A DNA stretch of 64,000 nt from Gp6-AA40 sp035263125 (GTDB lineage Bacteria > Acidobacteriota > Vicinamibacteria > Vicinamibacterales > UBA2999), in contig DATFRP010000196.1 of the NCBI GenBank assembly GCA_035263125.1, positions 25,255 to 89,254 on the forward strand, written 5' to 3'. The notes beneath the pieces are model-generated. The model did no database searches. It saw only the letters and a list, made by a program, of their open reading frames with translations, and had not been told where the DNA came from. Of the stretch, positions 43,365-51,433 are shown one piece after another; the first letter of the stretch is position 1; every line of letters begins with the position of its first letter. Both the position numbers and the translations under genes were made by a program.

Positions 43365-44945
43365 TCATGGCCGGCACGAAGGGGATTCGTACTTCTTCGA
43401 CTCGGCCTTCAGGCGCGCGGCCTCCTGTGAGTCTTTTGCGCGAGTGGCCTCGTTGACCGCGCGTTGCATCGTATCGCGCGCCTCCGCGCACCGACCCAAC
43501 TCCGCAAGAGCGATCGCGATCGTCTCGGTGTGAACCGGCGACGGCTCTGCCTTGCTCACGGCAGTCGCCAGGTCGAGCGCCCGCCGACCATCACGGAGCG
43601 ATGCGTCCGGTGATGAAGCGAGCAGCCGCGCGAGCGTCGTTGCCGTCGTCGTACGCTCGGGGAATGCCGCGTTCGCTTCGTCGAGCAGCGCGATTGCGTC
43701 GCGAAATCGTCCTCGATCAGCAAGCAGGATTGAGAGCGCCACCGTCGACGCCTCGTCATCGGGGCGTGATGACCGTGATGCCGTCAGCACGTCGATCGCC
43801 TCGCCCGGCCGCTCGAGTCGCACGAGCACGCCGACCAGGGCCGCACCGACACCAGCTTCGTCAGGCGCTGCTTTGAACGCGGCTTGCAGGTGGGGCAACG
43901 CCTCCCGATCGCGACGCTGTCCGACCAGCAAGAGGCCAAGACCGGCGTGCGCGGTGGCATTGTCGGCGTCGCGGGCGAGCGCGGCCTCGAACTCGTCGAT
44001 CGCGTCTCCGATCTTCCCCAACCTTGCGAGCGTCGATCCGAGATTGACGTGAGCGGTCACGCTCGACGGCGACGCCGCGAGCACCTTTCGAAACGCGTCG
44101 GCGGCTTCCTGAAACTGGCCGGCATCGTACAAACGTCTCCCCTGCATCACGAGGGCATGCTCACCGCGCAGCAGCGACGCGAGACTATCGACCACCGAAT
44201 CGGCGACCCGGACATCGTTCGAGCCTCGGCGCTCGAGATGTGCGCGGGCGTCGTCCATGCGGCCCAATCCGCGATACGCCATCGCCAGCGAGTAATGGAC
44301 GCTCGTCGCCTGCGGCACGCGATCGAGCACCGCTCTGAAGAGATCGACGGCGTCGGAGAATCGGCCCTCGCGCAGCGCGACCTCGCCGAGCCCGCGACGA
44401 GCGACGGCAGGGAACGTATCGATCACGCGCTGGTACTCGTCGCGCGCGTCGTGCAGACGATTCAGCCCGAGGTACACCTCGCCAAGACGCACGGTGACCG
44501 TCGGATCGTCCGGACGGATCCGGCGCGTGGCGAGCAATGATGCAGTGGCTTCCTCGAGCCGACCGGTCTGCTGATACAGGTATCCAAGCAGGTGCGGCCA
44601 TCGCGCATCGCTATCCGCAAGACGCGAGGCGTTGACGTACGCCGCTTCCGCCGAATCGAAGAACTCGTAGGCGTGATACACACGGGCCAGCGATCCGTAG
44701 GCGTCGGCGAGCGCTTTCGAAGACGCATTCTGGGTCGTGGCCTGAAGAACGACCTGTTGAGCCTCGCGAAGCTGATCGACAACGGAAGCGTCGAGGCCAT
44801 CGAGTCGAGGGATCGGTACTGGCGCGAGATTCGCTCTCGCCGGCGCGATCGTCGACACATCGGGCGTCTGAGGCGCGGCGCGCACGGATCCGCCCCAGAT
44901 CGCGCCTGCAAGCACCAACCCGGCGACCGATCGGAAGCGTGACAT
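43365..44945 (-). CDS. Secreted TPR protein (module B)
   Basis: 526 aa from ATG 44945; the longer reading overlaps the CRTAC1 end without homology. It has a type I signal peptide (VAGLVLAGAIWGGSVRAAPQ) and no lipobox. About ten TPRs are seen, with the module signatures RWPHLLGYLYQQTGRLEEAT, GLGEVALREGRFSDAVDLFR and HYSLAMAYRGLGRMDDARAH. The C-terminal part has LLASSPDASLRDGRRALDLA and ends KKYESPSCRP, close to the end of module C. It starts 11 bp after the partner CRTAC1 stop and is the last gene of a four-gene operon. Exported TPR scaffold; partner inferred. Confidence 0.9.
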   Translation of the reverse strand: MSRFRSVAGLVLAGAIWGGSVRAAPQTPDVSTIAPARANLAPVPIPRLDGLDASVVDQLREAQQVVLQATTQNASSKALADAYGSLARVYHAYEFFDSAEAAYVNASRLADSDARWPHLLGYLYQQTGRLEEATASLLATRRIRPDDPTVTVRLGEVYLGLNRLHDARDEYQRVIDTFPAVARRGLGEVALREGRFSDAVDLFRAVLDRVPQATSVHYSLAMAYRGLGRMDDARAHLERRGSNDVRVADSVVDSLASLLRGEHALVMQGRRLYDAGQFQEAADAFRKVLAASPSSVTAHVNLGSTLARLGKIGDAIDEFEAALARDADNATAHAGLGLLLVGQRRDREALPHLQAAFKAAPDEAGVGAALVGVLVRLERPGEAIDVLTASRSSRPDDEASTVALSILLADRGRFRDAIALLDEANAAFPERTTTATTLARLLASSPDASLRDGRRALDLATAVSKAEPSPVHTETIAIALAELGRCAEARDTMQRAVNEATRAKDSQEAARLKAESKKYESPSCRP

Positions 44946-44956
44946 GATGCGGTCGA

Positions 44957-46648
44957 CTAAGACGCCTTCGCGGCCTTGCCGCGTTCGAGGATCCAATACC
45001 GATCGACGGCAAGGCCGCGGAATTCCTCGACGTCCCCCGGTCCCCATTGCACGCGAACCGTCTGCATCGATTGATCGTCGCCGAGCCCGAACATCACTCG
45101 TGGATCGCTGGCGGTGCAGTAACTGCCGTCGACCTGAACACGACGCACGACGTTACGACCTCCGCGACCCGCAAGCTCGACACGCGACTGCAGCGCGTCG
45201 CGGTGATAGCGGGGATCGATCGCACGGACACCGAGCCAGTGGCCGCGCGCCCTGACCTCGTTCATCAGCACTCTCGCCGGACCACTGTTGTTGAAGATGA
45301 CGATGTCGATGGAGCCGTCGTTGTCGAGGTCGCCGGCCGCAATCCCGCGAGCGACCTGCATCGGTGCGAACGCGGGCCCGGCGGCGGCGCTGACATCCAC
45401 GAACGTCCCTCGCCGATCGTTGTGAAACAGCTGGCTCCGCTGCTTGAGTGGATAAGGGTCGCCCTTCTGCACCTGGGCGCTCAGATGCCTGACGGCACCA
45501 TTCGCGACGATCAGATCGAGCCAGCCATCGCTGTCGTAGTCGATGAAGCGCGTGCCGAAGCCGGTGAAGCCGAGTTTGAAGAGTCCGTGTTCGACCGTGC
45601 GATCTTCGAACAACCCCCGGCCGACGTTGACGTAGAGCGTGTTGGCCTCGTTGTCGAGATTGGTGACGAACAGATCCTCGTCCCCATCGCCGTCGATGTC
45701 TCCAAGGTCGATACCCATGCTCCCCTGTGCCTGGCCTGCACGATTGAGCGCCACACCGGCCAGCAGCCCTTCGTCCTTGAACACGCCCGTGCCCTGCTGG
45801 TTGATCCAGAGGCGGTTGGGATCGCCGTCGTTGGCCACATAGATGTCGATCCATCCATCGCCGTTGATGTCCGACGCGAGCACGCCAAGCCCTCGTGCCG
45901 GTGACCGCGTGAGGCCCGCACGCGCCGAGACATCCGAGAACGTTCCGTTGCGATCGTTGTGCAGCAGTCGATCGGCGACCGGCGGATACACAACGGGATT
46001 GCAGTAGTCCCGCGCCGAGCCCGCCGAAAAACAGGTGCGCTTCATGTCCGCGCGGAAGTCGACGTAGTGCGCGACGTACAGATCGAGCCAGCCGTCGCGG
46101 TCGTAATCGAAGAACGTCGCGCTCGTACTCCAGCGCTGGTCGCCAGTGCCCGATTTCTCGGTGACATCGGTGAAGGTGCCGTTGCAGTTGTTGTGGAGCA
46201 GCTGATTGCCGCGTAGATGCGTCAGGTACAGATCGACGCACCCATCGTTGTCGAAGTCACCGGTGGCAGCACCCATGCCATAACCGCGCGCGACGATGCC
46301 ACTCGCTTCGGTGACGTCGGTGAAATGAAGCGATCGCGTCCCCGGAGTCACACGAAGATCGTTCCGAAACAAACGCCCCCCGCTCCCTGCCCCCTGCACG
46401 AGGTACACATCGAGATCGCCATCGTTGTCGTAATCGAACAGCGCACCGCCGGCACCGATGACTTCGGGAAGCCGCAACTCACCCGCCGCGCCGTTCACGT
46501 GGGAGAAGTCGAGACCAGACTCTTTCGTCCTGTCAACGAGGATGGGAGCGTGCTCCTGCGCGGATCCGTCGAACACCGCCAGCGCCGCGAGGCATACCAC
46601 GACGCTCGATGTCAGCCCCGCACGAACGGCCACACACCGGCGCGTCAC
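44957..46648 (-). CDS. CRTAC1-family FG-GAP/ASPIC-UnbV protein (module B)
   Basis: 563 aa from a GTG. A signal peptide (SSVVVCLAALAVFDGSAQ) without lipobox suggests a soluble periplasmic or surface-released protein. Seven loops of the D-x-D-x-D-G type occur (DYDNDGDLDVY to DLDNDGSIDIV), and a CFSAGSARDYC insert lies after blade 3. The ASPIC/UnbV end carries WLGVRAIDPRYHRDALQSRV and DGSYCTASDPRVMFGLG. At the position where the other two paralogues have repeat-derived insertions, this copy has the short native loop DPRYH, so it shows the ancestral form. Its TPR partner follows 11 bp later. Confidence 0.92.
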   Translation of the reverse strand: MTRRCVAVRAGLTSSVVVCLAALAVFDGSAQEHAPILVDRTKESGLDFSHVNGAAGELRLPEVIGAGGALFDYDNDGDLDVYLVQGAGSGGRLFRNDLRVTPGTRSLHFTDVTEASGIVARGYGMGAATGDFDNDGCVDLYLTHLRGNQLLHNNCNGTFTDVTEKSGTGDQRWSTSATFFDYDRDGWLDLYVAHYVDFRADMKRTCFSAGSARDYCNPVVYPPVADRLLHNDRNGTFSDVSARAGLTRSPARGLGVLASDINGDGWIDIYVANDGDPNRLWINQQGTGVFKDEGLLAGVALNRAGQAQGSMGIDLGDIDGDGDEDLFVTNLDNEANTLYVNVGRGLFEDRTVEHGLFKLGFTGFGTRFIDYDSDGWLDLIVANGAVRHLSAQVQKGDPYPLKQRSQLFHNDRRGTFVDVSAAAGPAFAPMQVARGIAAGDLDNDGSIDIVIFNNSGPARVLMNEVRARGHWLGVRAIDPRYHRDALQSRVELAGRGGRNVVRRVQVDGSYCTASDPRVMFGLGDDQSMQTVRVQWGPGDVEEFRGLAVDRYWILERGKAAKAS

Positions 46649-46664
46649 GAGTGCATCTTACCGC

Positions 46665-48284
46665 TCACGCGCCAGGGCGAGGATGGTGCACCGGATCGTC
46701 GTTGGTCCAGGGAACGCGGCAGGGTCGACCGGCTTCGTACTGCTTGAGTACCTCGGTGAGCCGCGAGACGATTGCTCCGCCGCCACTCTGCCGCGCCATT
46801 GCGATGGCGTCCCGCTGCCAGCGGATCGCTGCCTGAAAGCGTCCGAGCTCCGCCTGCGTCATCGCCATCGTCTCGGCCAGGGCGAGTGTCCGCTGGCTCT
46901 CGAGGAGCCGCGTCATGATCATCTCGGCGCGGGCGCCGTCGCGCACGCGATCGTCGGGCGCGGCCGCCAGCAGGCGCGCCAGCGCGTGCGCGAATCCCGG
47001 CTGATCGGGAAACGCTTTCATGCTGTCCTGCAGACGGTCGCGTGCTTCCTGATAGCGCGCGAGCCGGACGAGCCCGATCGCGTATCCGAAGCTCGCCTGC
47101 GAGACGGCGGGATTGATGCGGATGATCTCGGCGTAATGCGGAAGCGACTCCTGGACGCGGCCATTGCGACGAAGCGCGTTGGCGAGCGTGAAACGGGCTT
47201 CGAGATACGCGGGATCGCTCGCCACGGCCGTCGAGAACGCGGCGATCGCCTCGTCATCGCGGCCGCGCGATTCCATGATGACCCCGATCCCGAAATGCGC
47301 GCGGGCGAGACCCGGAGACAACCGCACCGCCTCGCGATACTGTTCCAGCGCGCGGTCGGCGTTCCCCTGCATGTACAACGCGGTGCCCAGATTCAGCCGG
47401 GTGAACGCATTGCGCGGCGACAACTCGACGGCCTTCGACAGATTGTCGGCGGCATCGGCCCATTGACGTGCATCGAGCGCCCTGGTCCCGCGGGTTTCGT
47501 AGGCCGCGGCGTTCTGCAGCAGTCCCGCGAGATCGGCCATCAACGGATCCGCCTGCGGCGGATCGACGTCACCGCGCAGCTTCAAATGCGCGTCCGCTGC
47601 TCGCGCGTTGCCAATACCGCGGTAGGCGAGCGCGAGCGGATAGTGCACGCGCGTTGCAGCCGGCGCCACGCGCAACGCGTTCTCGAGAAAGGTCACGGCT
47701 TGTGAGTACTGCTGCCTGGCCAACGCCACGCGGCCCAATCCAAACGACACTGCCCCCGACTCCGGCGCCAACGATTTCGCCGTCGTCAGCAGTCGCTCGG
47801 CCTCGTCGGTGCGGTTCGCCGCCAGATGCAACTCGGACAGCCACACCAGCGTCGGCACATCGGTCGGCTGCAGCATGAGCACGCGCTCGAATGCGGTGAC
47901 CGCACGCGCGTCGTCGTGCTCGAGGCGAAAAACGTGTCCCAGGTAGTACGGCCACTTCATCTCGGAAGGAGCGAGCGTCTGCGCGTTGGTGAGACAGGCT
48001 TCAGCGGCATCATAGAATTCGGCCGCCATGAAGAGCTTCCCCATCTCGCCGTACGCATCCGCAAGTTCGCTCGACGCGACGCCGGGCTTGCCGATGGCGG
48101 CGGTCATCGACTCGTAACGCGCGCGCAGTTGCGTCTGGACCGATTCCGCCGCTGTCGACATGTCGGGCAGAGACACCGTCTTCAGCGACGGCGTCGCTGG
48201 TGCGGCCGGCGCTGATTCGCGGGCCGTATTGCACGCGGTCACGCCAAGAATGCTGGCGGTCGCGAGGGTAACGAGGTATCTCAC
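46665..48284 (-). CDS. TPR lipoprotein (module C)
   Basis: 539 aa; ATG 48284 overlaps the upstream CRTAC1 stop by 4 nt. The lipobox is ILGVTACNT. TPR signatures match modules A and B: KWPYYLGHVFRLEHDDARAV, GLGRVALARQQYSQAVTFLE, HYPLALAYRGIGNARAADAH. The C-terminal tail DDRVRDGARAEMIMTRLLES and KQYEAGRPCRVPW contains the Cys shared with module B. It is membrane-anchored by inference. The module B CRTAC1 gene begins 16 bp downstream, so modules C and B form one operon (50065 to 43365). Confidence 0.92.
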   Translation of the reverse strand: MRYLVTLATASILGVTACNTARESAPAAPATPSLKTVSLPDMSTAAESVQTQLRARYESMTAAIGKPGVASSELADAYGEMGKLFMAAEFYDAAEACLTNAQTLAPSEMKWPYYLGHVFRLEHDDARAVTAFERVLMLQPTDVPTLVWLSELHLAANRTDEAERLLTTAKSLAPESGAVSFGLGRVALARQQYSQAVTFLENALRVAPAATRVHYPLALAYRGIGNARAADAHLKLRGDVDPPQADPLMADLAGLLQNAAAYETRGTRALDARQWADAADNLSKAVELSPRNAFTRLNLGTALYMQGNADRALEQYREAVRLSPGLARAHFGIGVIMESRGRDDEAIAAFSTAVASDPAYLEARFTLANALRRNGRVQESLPHYAEIIRINPAVSQASFGYAIGLVRLARYQEARDRLQDSMKAFPDQPGFAHALARLLAAAPDDRVRDGARAEMIMTRLLESQRTLALAETMAMTQAELGRFQAAIRWQRDAIAMARQSGGGAIVSRLTEVLKQYEAGRPCRVPWTNDDPVHHPRPGA

Positions 48285-50065
48285 TTCCCTTCACCCTGTT
48301 TCAGAGTGATGTAGCGATCGACAGGCAGATCCTCCCACATCTCCATTCGCCCGTCGGGCCATCGCAGGCGCACCGCCACGGGGTCGGCCGACTCGCCCAG
48401 CCCGACGAGCACGCGCGGATCGTTGGCGGATGCGTAGCTGCCATCAGCGCGCGAGCGACGCCACAGCGAGCCTCCGCTCTTTCGAACGATCTCCACACGC
48501 GCGCCGAGCATGTCTCGCCCGACCTGGGCCGCCTTAAGGCGGCCCCCACGATCGTCGTAGGGGCCGCCCTTAGGCGGCCCAACGAGTCGAAGCCCCAACC
48601 AATGACGCCCTCTCGTGGCCTGATTGATCAGCAGCCGGGCAGGTCCGTTGTTGTTGGCGATCACCACGTCCACGTCGCCATCGTTGTCGATGTCGCCGAA
48701 TGCCGCGCCGCGACCGATCTCCGACAACGCAAACGCCGCTCCTGCTTTCCCCGTCACATCCTCGAAACGCGTGCTTCCTCCATTGCGCAGCAACAGCTTC
48801 TTCTGGTGCAGGGGAAACGGATCGCGCGCCTGCCGCAGCGACTCGATGATCTGCACCGTGCCGTTGACGGCCAGCAGATCGAGACGGCCATCGGAATCGA
48901 AGTCGAACAAGCCGGCACCGAATCCGGTCAGCGCCAGGCTCGCGGGCCCGACCATCGAGGGCGCGCTCGCATCGACGAACAGGCCGTGTCCGTCGTTCAC
49001 ATAGAGGTTGCTGCCCTCGCCCGTCAGCTCGGTCATCACCAGATCTTCATCGCCGTCATTATCGATGTCGCCCGCGTCGACACCCATGCTGCCTTCCGCC
49101 TTGCCGCTGACCGGAAGCGCGACCCCTGAAGCCAGCGCCACATTCTCGAACGTGCGGTCGTGGCGATTCAGCCAGAGCTGATTCTCCTTGCCATCGTTCG
49201 CGACGTAGATATCCATCCAGCCGTCGCCGTTGAAGTCCGCGGTCGAGACTCCGAGCGCCGGACCAAACTCGGTGGCCACATGAGACGAAGCGGTGATGTC
49301 GGCAAACGTGCCGTTTCGTCGATTGAGATAGAGCCGATCGGGCAGCGGCGGAAAGCTGCTCGGCGTGCAGTAATCGGGCGCGCCGGTCGGGCTGAAGCAG
49401 GAGCCGTTGCCCGCGAGCGTGTAGCGCAGGTAGTTGCCGACGTAGAGATCCAGCCATCCGTCGCGATCGATGTCCACGAAGGCCGCGGACACGCTCCACG
49501 ACTCCAACGCCGTCCCGGTTTCCTTCGCGACGTCCGTGAACGTGCCGTCGCCGTTGTTGCGAAGCATCTGGTTCGGCGCGTTGAACTTCGTCAGGTAGAG
49601 GTCCACCCATCCGTCGTTGTTGAAGTCACCGGCGGCGACACCCATGCCGTAGCCGCGCGCCTCGATCTTGCTCTCGCGGGTCACGTCAGTGAAGTGAATG
49701 GTGCGCGTGCCATCAGGGTTGATCCGCAGATCGTTCCGGAACAACCGATCGTTCTGTCCGGGTCCTCGGCTCCCGAACTGACCGCTTTGTACGAGGTAGA
49801 CGTCCAGATCGCCATCGTTGTCGTAATCGAACAATGCGACACCCGGCCCCAGAATCTCCGGCATGTACAAATGGCCCGACATGCCGTTGATGTGCGTGAA
49901 ATCGAGACCTGTCTGCGCGGCGCGGTCGACGAACCAGTCGGCTTCACCATCCGAACGCCTGTCGGTCGTCTCCGGACGGGTCGTCGCGGGCTGACTCCCC
50001 GAGCAGCCGGCGAGCAGGAGGAGAAGAACGAGCGGGGTCGGATCGCGTCTGTTGTGCGGCCGCAT
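48281..50065 (-). CDS. CRTAC1-family FG-GAP/ASPIC-UnbV lipoprotein (module C)
   Basis: 594 aa from ATG 50065, chosen because the lipobox leader (PLVLLLLLAGCSGSQ) follows; the longer frame upstream is arginine-rich noise. Seven D-x-D-x-D-G-type loops occur (DYDNDGDLDVY to DIDNDGDVDVV), with a CFSPTGAPDYC insert. The ASPIC/UnbV part has RHWLGLRLVG and ADGSYASANDPRVLVGLG. Between GLRLVG and RDMLG, 20 residues (PPKGGPYDDRGGRLKAAQVG) come from a GGGCCGCC-type double palindrome (48526-48580), at the same place as the different element in module A. First gene of the four-gene operon. Confidence 0.92.
   Translation of the reverse strand: MRPHNRRDPTPLVLLLLLAGCSGSQPATTRPETTDRRSDGEADWFVDRAAQTGLDFTHINGMSGHLYMPEILGPGVALFDYDNDGDLDVYLVQSGQFGSRGPGQNDRLFRNDLRINPDGTRTIHFTDVTRESKIEARGYGMGVAAGDFNNDGWVDLYLTKFNAPNQMLRNNGDGTFTDVAKETGTALESWSVSAAFVDIDRDGWLDLYVGNYLRYTLAGNGSCFSPTGAPDYCTPSSFPPLPDRLYLNRRNGTFADITASSHVATEFGPALGVSTADFNGDGWMDIYVANDGKENQLWLNRHDRTFENVALASGVALPVSGKAEGSMGVDAGDIDNDGDEDLVMTELTGEGSNLYVNDGHGLFVDASAPSMVGPASLALTGFGAGLFDFDSDGRLDLLAVNGTVQIIESLRQARDPFPLHQKKLLLRNGGSTRFEDVTGKAGAAFALSEIGRGAAFGDIDNDGDVDVVIANNNGPARLLINQATRGRHWLGLRLVGPPKGGPYDDRGGRLKAAQVGRDMLGARVEIVRKSGGSLWRRSRADGSYASANDPRVLVGLGESADPVAVRLRWPDGRMEMWEDLPVDRYITLKQGEGK
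48526..48580. repeat. GGGCCGCC/GGCGGCCC double palindromic element inside CRTAC1 module C
   Basis: Two perfect stems GGGCCGCC/GGCGGCCC with loops TTAA (48526-48545) and CTTA (48561-48580) flank a third, shorter palindromic spacer (CCACGA-TCG-TCGTAGG core). It is read in frame with no stop. Related copies are at 52884-52903 and 63490-63546. Confidence 0.93.
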
Positions 50066-50112
50066 CAATCGAGATCGTACCCGCAGGCACGCATCAAGAT
50101 CCGGCCCATCGA

Positions 50113-50523
50113 TCAGTGCAGCGTTTCGCGCGAGGGAGCGTCTTTGAGCACGCCGGTCACCGCGCGGTGCGCGAAGACAGCGTCGGGGACTTCCTGCAGG
50201 GCGGTGTAGTACCGCTGTTCGTACGGCGTGCCCTGTTCGTCGGGGGCGACCAGCCGTCGCGCCTGAGCCACGATCGCAGCGACATCCACGACCGTATCCG
50301 GCTCCTCCGTATCGAGCGTCTGATCGATCCGCACGATGAGTTCGGAGATCGGACGCAGCCATGCAAACTGCGGATCCGAAACGATGACTCGCAAGAGCTC
50401 GCCTTTGGTCACACGGCCGTGCTTGCGTTCGTAGCCCTCACGCTCCCAGTCGAGGAGCGTCTTGTGCAGCGGCAGGAGCGCGCGCCGCAGCTCGCCGAGC
50501 AGTCGGCGATCGGAGTCTTTCAT
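50113..50523 (-). CDS. Conserved hypothetical helical protein
   Basis: 136 aa from the ATG at 50523 (MKDSDRRLLGELRRALLPLH). Mostly alpha-helical and charged, with no signal peptide or membrane segment. The piece LLRVIVSDPQFAWLRPISEL is striking and probably a conserved core. I do not recognise the family or a function. It lies alone between the CRTAC1 operon (48 bp from its start) and a repeat-filled spacer. Confidence 0.65.
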   Translation of the reverse strand: MKDSDRRLLGELRRALLPLHKTLLDWEREGYERKHGRVTKGELLRVIVSDPQFAWLRPISELIVRIDQTLDTEEPDTVVDVAAIVAQARRLVAPDEQGTPYEQRYYTALQEVPDAVFAHRAVTGVLKDAPSRETLH

Positions 50524-50539
50524 GACCAGCCCTGTAATT

Positions 50540-50631
50540 CTCAATTCAGAATGCAGAATGCGGACACTGAGTGTCGCCGTCGCGTTCTGACTGCATTTTC
50601 ATTCTGAATTCTTCATTCTGCATTCTGCATT
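50540..50631. repeat. CAGAATG heptamer repeats, inverted pair
   Basis: AATTCAGAATGCAGAATGCG near 50543-50563 and CATTCTGAATTCTTCATTCT followed by GCATTCTGCATT (50599-50631) face each other, so the spacer between the hypothetical gene and the YdcZ permease can fold into a hairpin. The unit is again 7 nt long with a CAG anchor. Confidence 0.75.
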
Positions 50632-50638
50632 ACACGAG

Positions 50639-51082
50639 CTATTTCCACCGTATCAGCGAGACTCCCAGCAAGAGCAGGACCACGCCGATGAGCCGTGTGG
50701 CCGACACCCGCACGATGGTGCCGCCAAACAGCCCGTAGTGATCGACGACAAGCGCCGCGCACAACTGCCCCACGATCATCATCGCCAGCGTGAGCGTGGC
50801 GCCGAGCTTCGGCGTCAGGATGATGTTGACGAGGATGAAGGTCGCGCCGATCAGGCCACCCGCCCAGATCCACCAGGGCGCTCGCGCGACGCCGCTCGTC
50901 ACCGGCGCCGATTGCCGCGTCAGCAGCGCGACGAGCAGCAGGAACACCAAGCCGACAACGAACTGGCCCGCCGCAGCCCAGAACGGGCCATCGAGCAGCA
51001 CACGCAGCCGCGCGTTGATCACCGACTGCACGGCGACGCCCGCACCGGTCACGAGCGCGAACAGCAGATAGAGGTTGTTCAC
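50639..51082 (-). CDS. DMT-family inner-membrane permease, YdcZ/DUF606 type
   Basis: 147 aa with five hydrophobic helices. Family pieces are LFALVTGAGVAVQSVINARL, GPFWAAAGQFVVGLVFLLLV, APWWIWAGGLIGATFILVNI and LTLAMMIVGQLCAALVVDHYG. YdcZ-type proteins are half-size drug/metabolite transporters that function as dimers; no substrate is evident. Normal family length (about 145 aa). Confidence 0.88.
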   Translation of the reverse strand: MNNLYLLFALVTGAGVAVQSVINARLRVLLDGPFWAAAGQFVVGLVFLLLVALLTRQSAPVTSGVARAPWWIWAGGLIGATFILVNIILTPKLGATLTLAMMIVGQLCAALVVDHYGLFGGTIVRVSATRLIGVVLLLLGVSLIRWK

Positions 51083-51089
51083 AAGTATC

Positions 51090-51124
51090 AGGAATCAGGA
51101 ATCAGGAAGCAGGAAGCAGGAAGC
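51090..51124. repeat. Five-unit CAGGAAT/CAGGAAG heptamer array
   Basis: CAGGAAT twice and then CAGGAAG three times without interruption. This is the clearest of the heptamer arrays in the window. Confidence 0.9.
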
Positions 51125-51133
51125 CCGATGGCT

Positions 51134-51307
51134 TCATTGCCGGCCCACCCCGCCCGCCGGCACGGCCGAGACCGGGGCCACCCCTGCCTGCAGGGGGAGC
51201 GCCTGACCTTCCTGCGCGCGCATCGATGACTCGACCGCTGCGAGCGACGACGCCAGCACACCGGCAAACGCGGCACATGAAAGGGACTTCGTGAAGGCTC
51301 GATTCAT
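51134..51307 (-). CDS. Small putative secreted protein
   Basis: 57 aa from ATG 51307, with GAGGAAA about 9-13 nt upstream, a good ribosome-binding site. The N-terminal KSLSCAAFAGVLASSLAAVE looks like a signal peptide, and the remainder is Gln/Val/Pro/Gly-rich. No family is recognised. It is separated from the cytochrome gene by a divergent spacer. The evidence for expression is only the ribosome site and leader; it may be spurious. Confidence 0.4.
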   Translation of the reverse strand: MNRAFTKSLSCAAFAGVLASSLAAVESSMRAQEGQALPLQAGVAPVSAVPAGGVGRQ

Positions 51308-51433
51308 ACCGGTTTTCCTCACGGCAGCGTTATGAGGCTGGCCCGAGCATTGTAAGGGGGTCGGGAGTCATTCAGGCCTATAATTTCAGGGGTTGCATTG
51401 AGTCTCGAACACCCTGCTGGAGAGGCATTGGCC

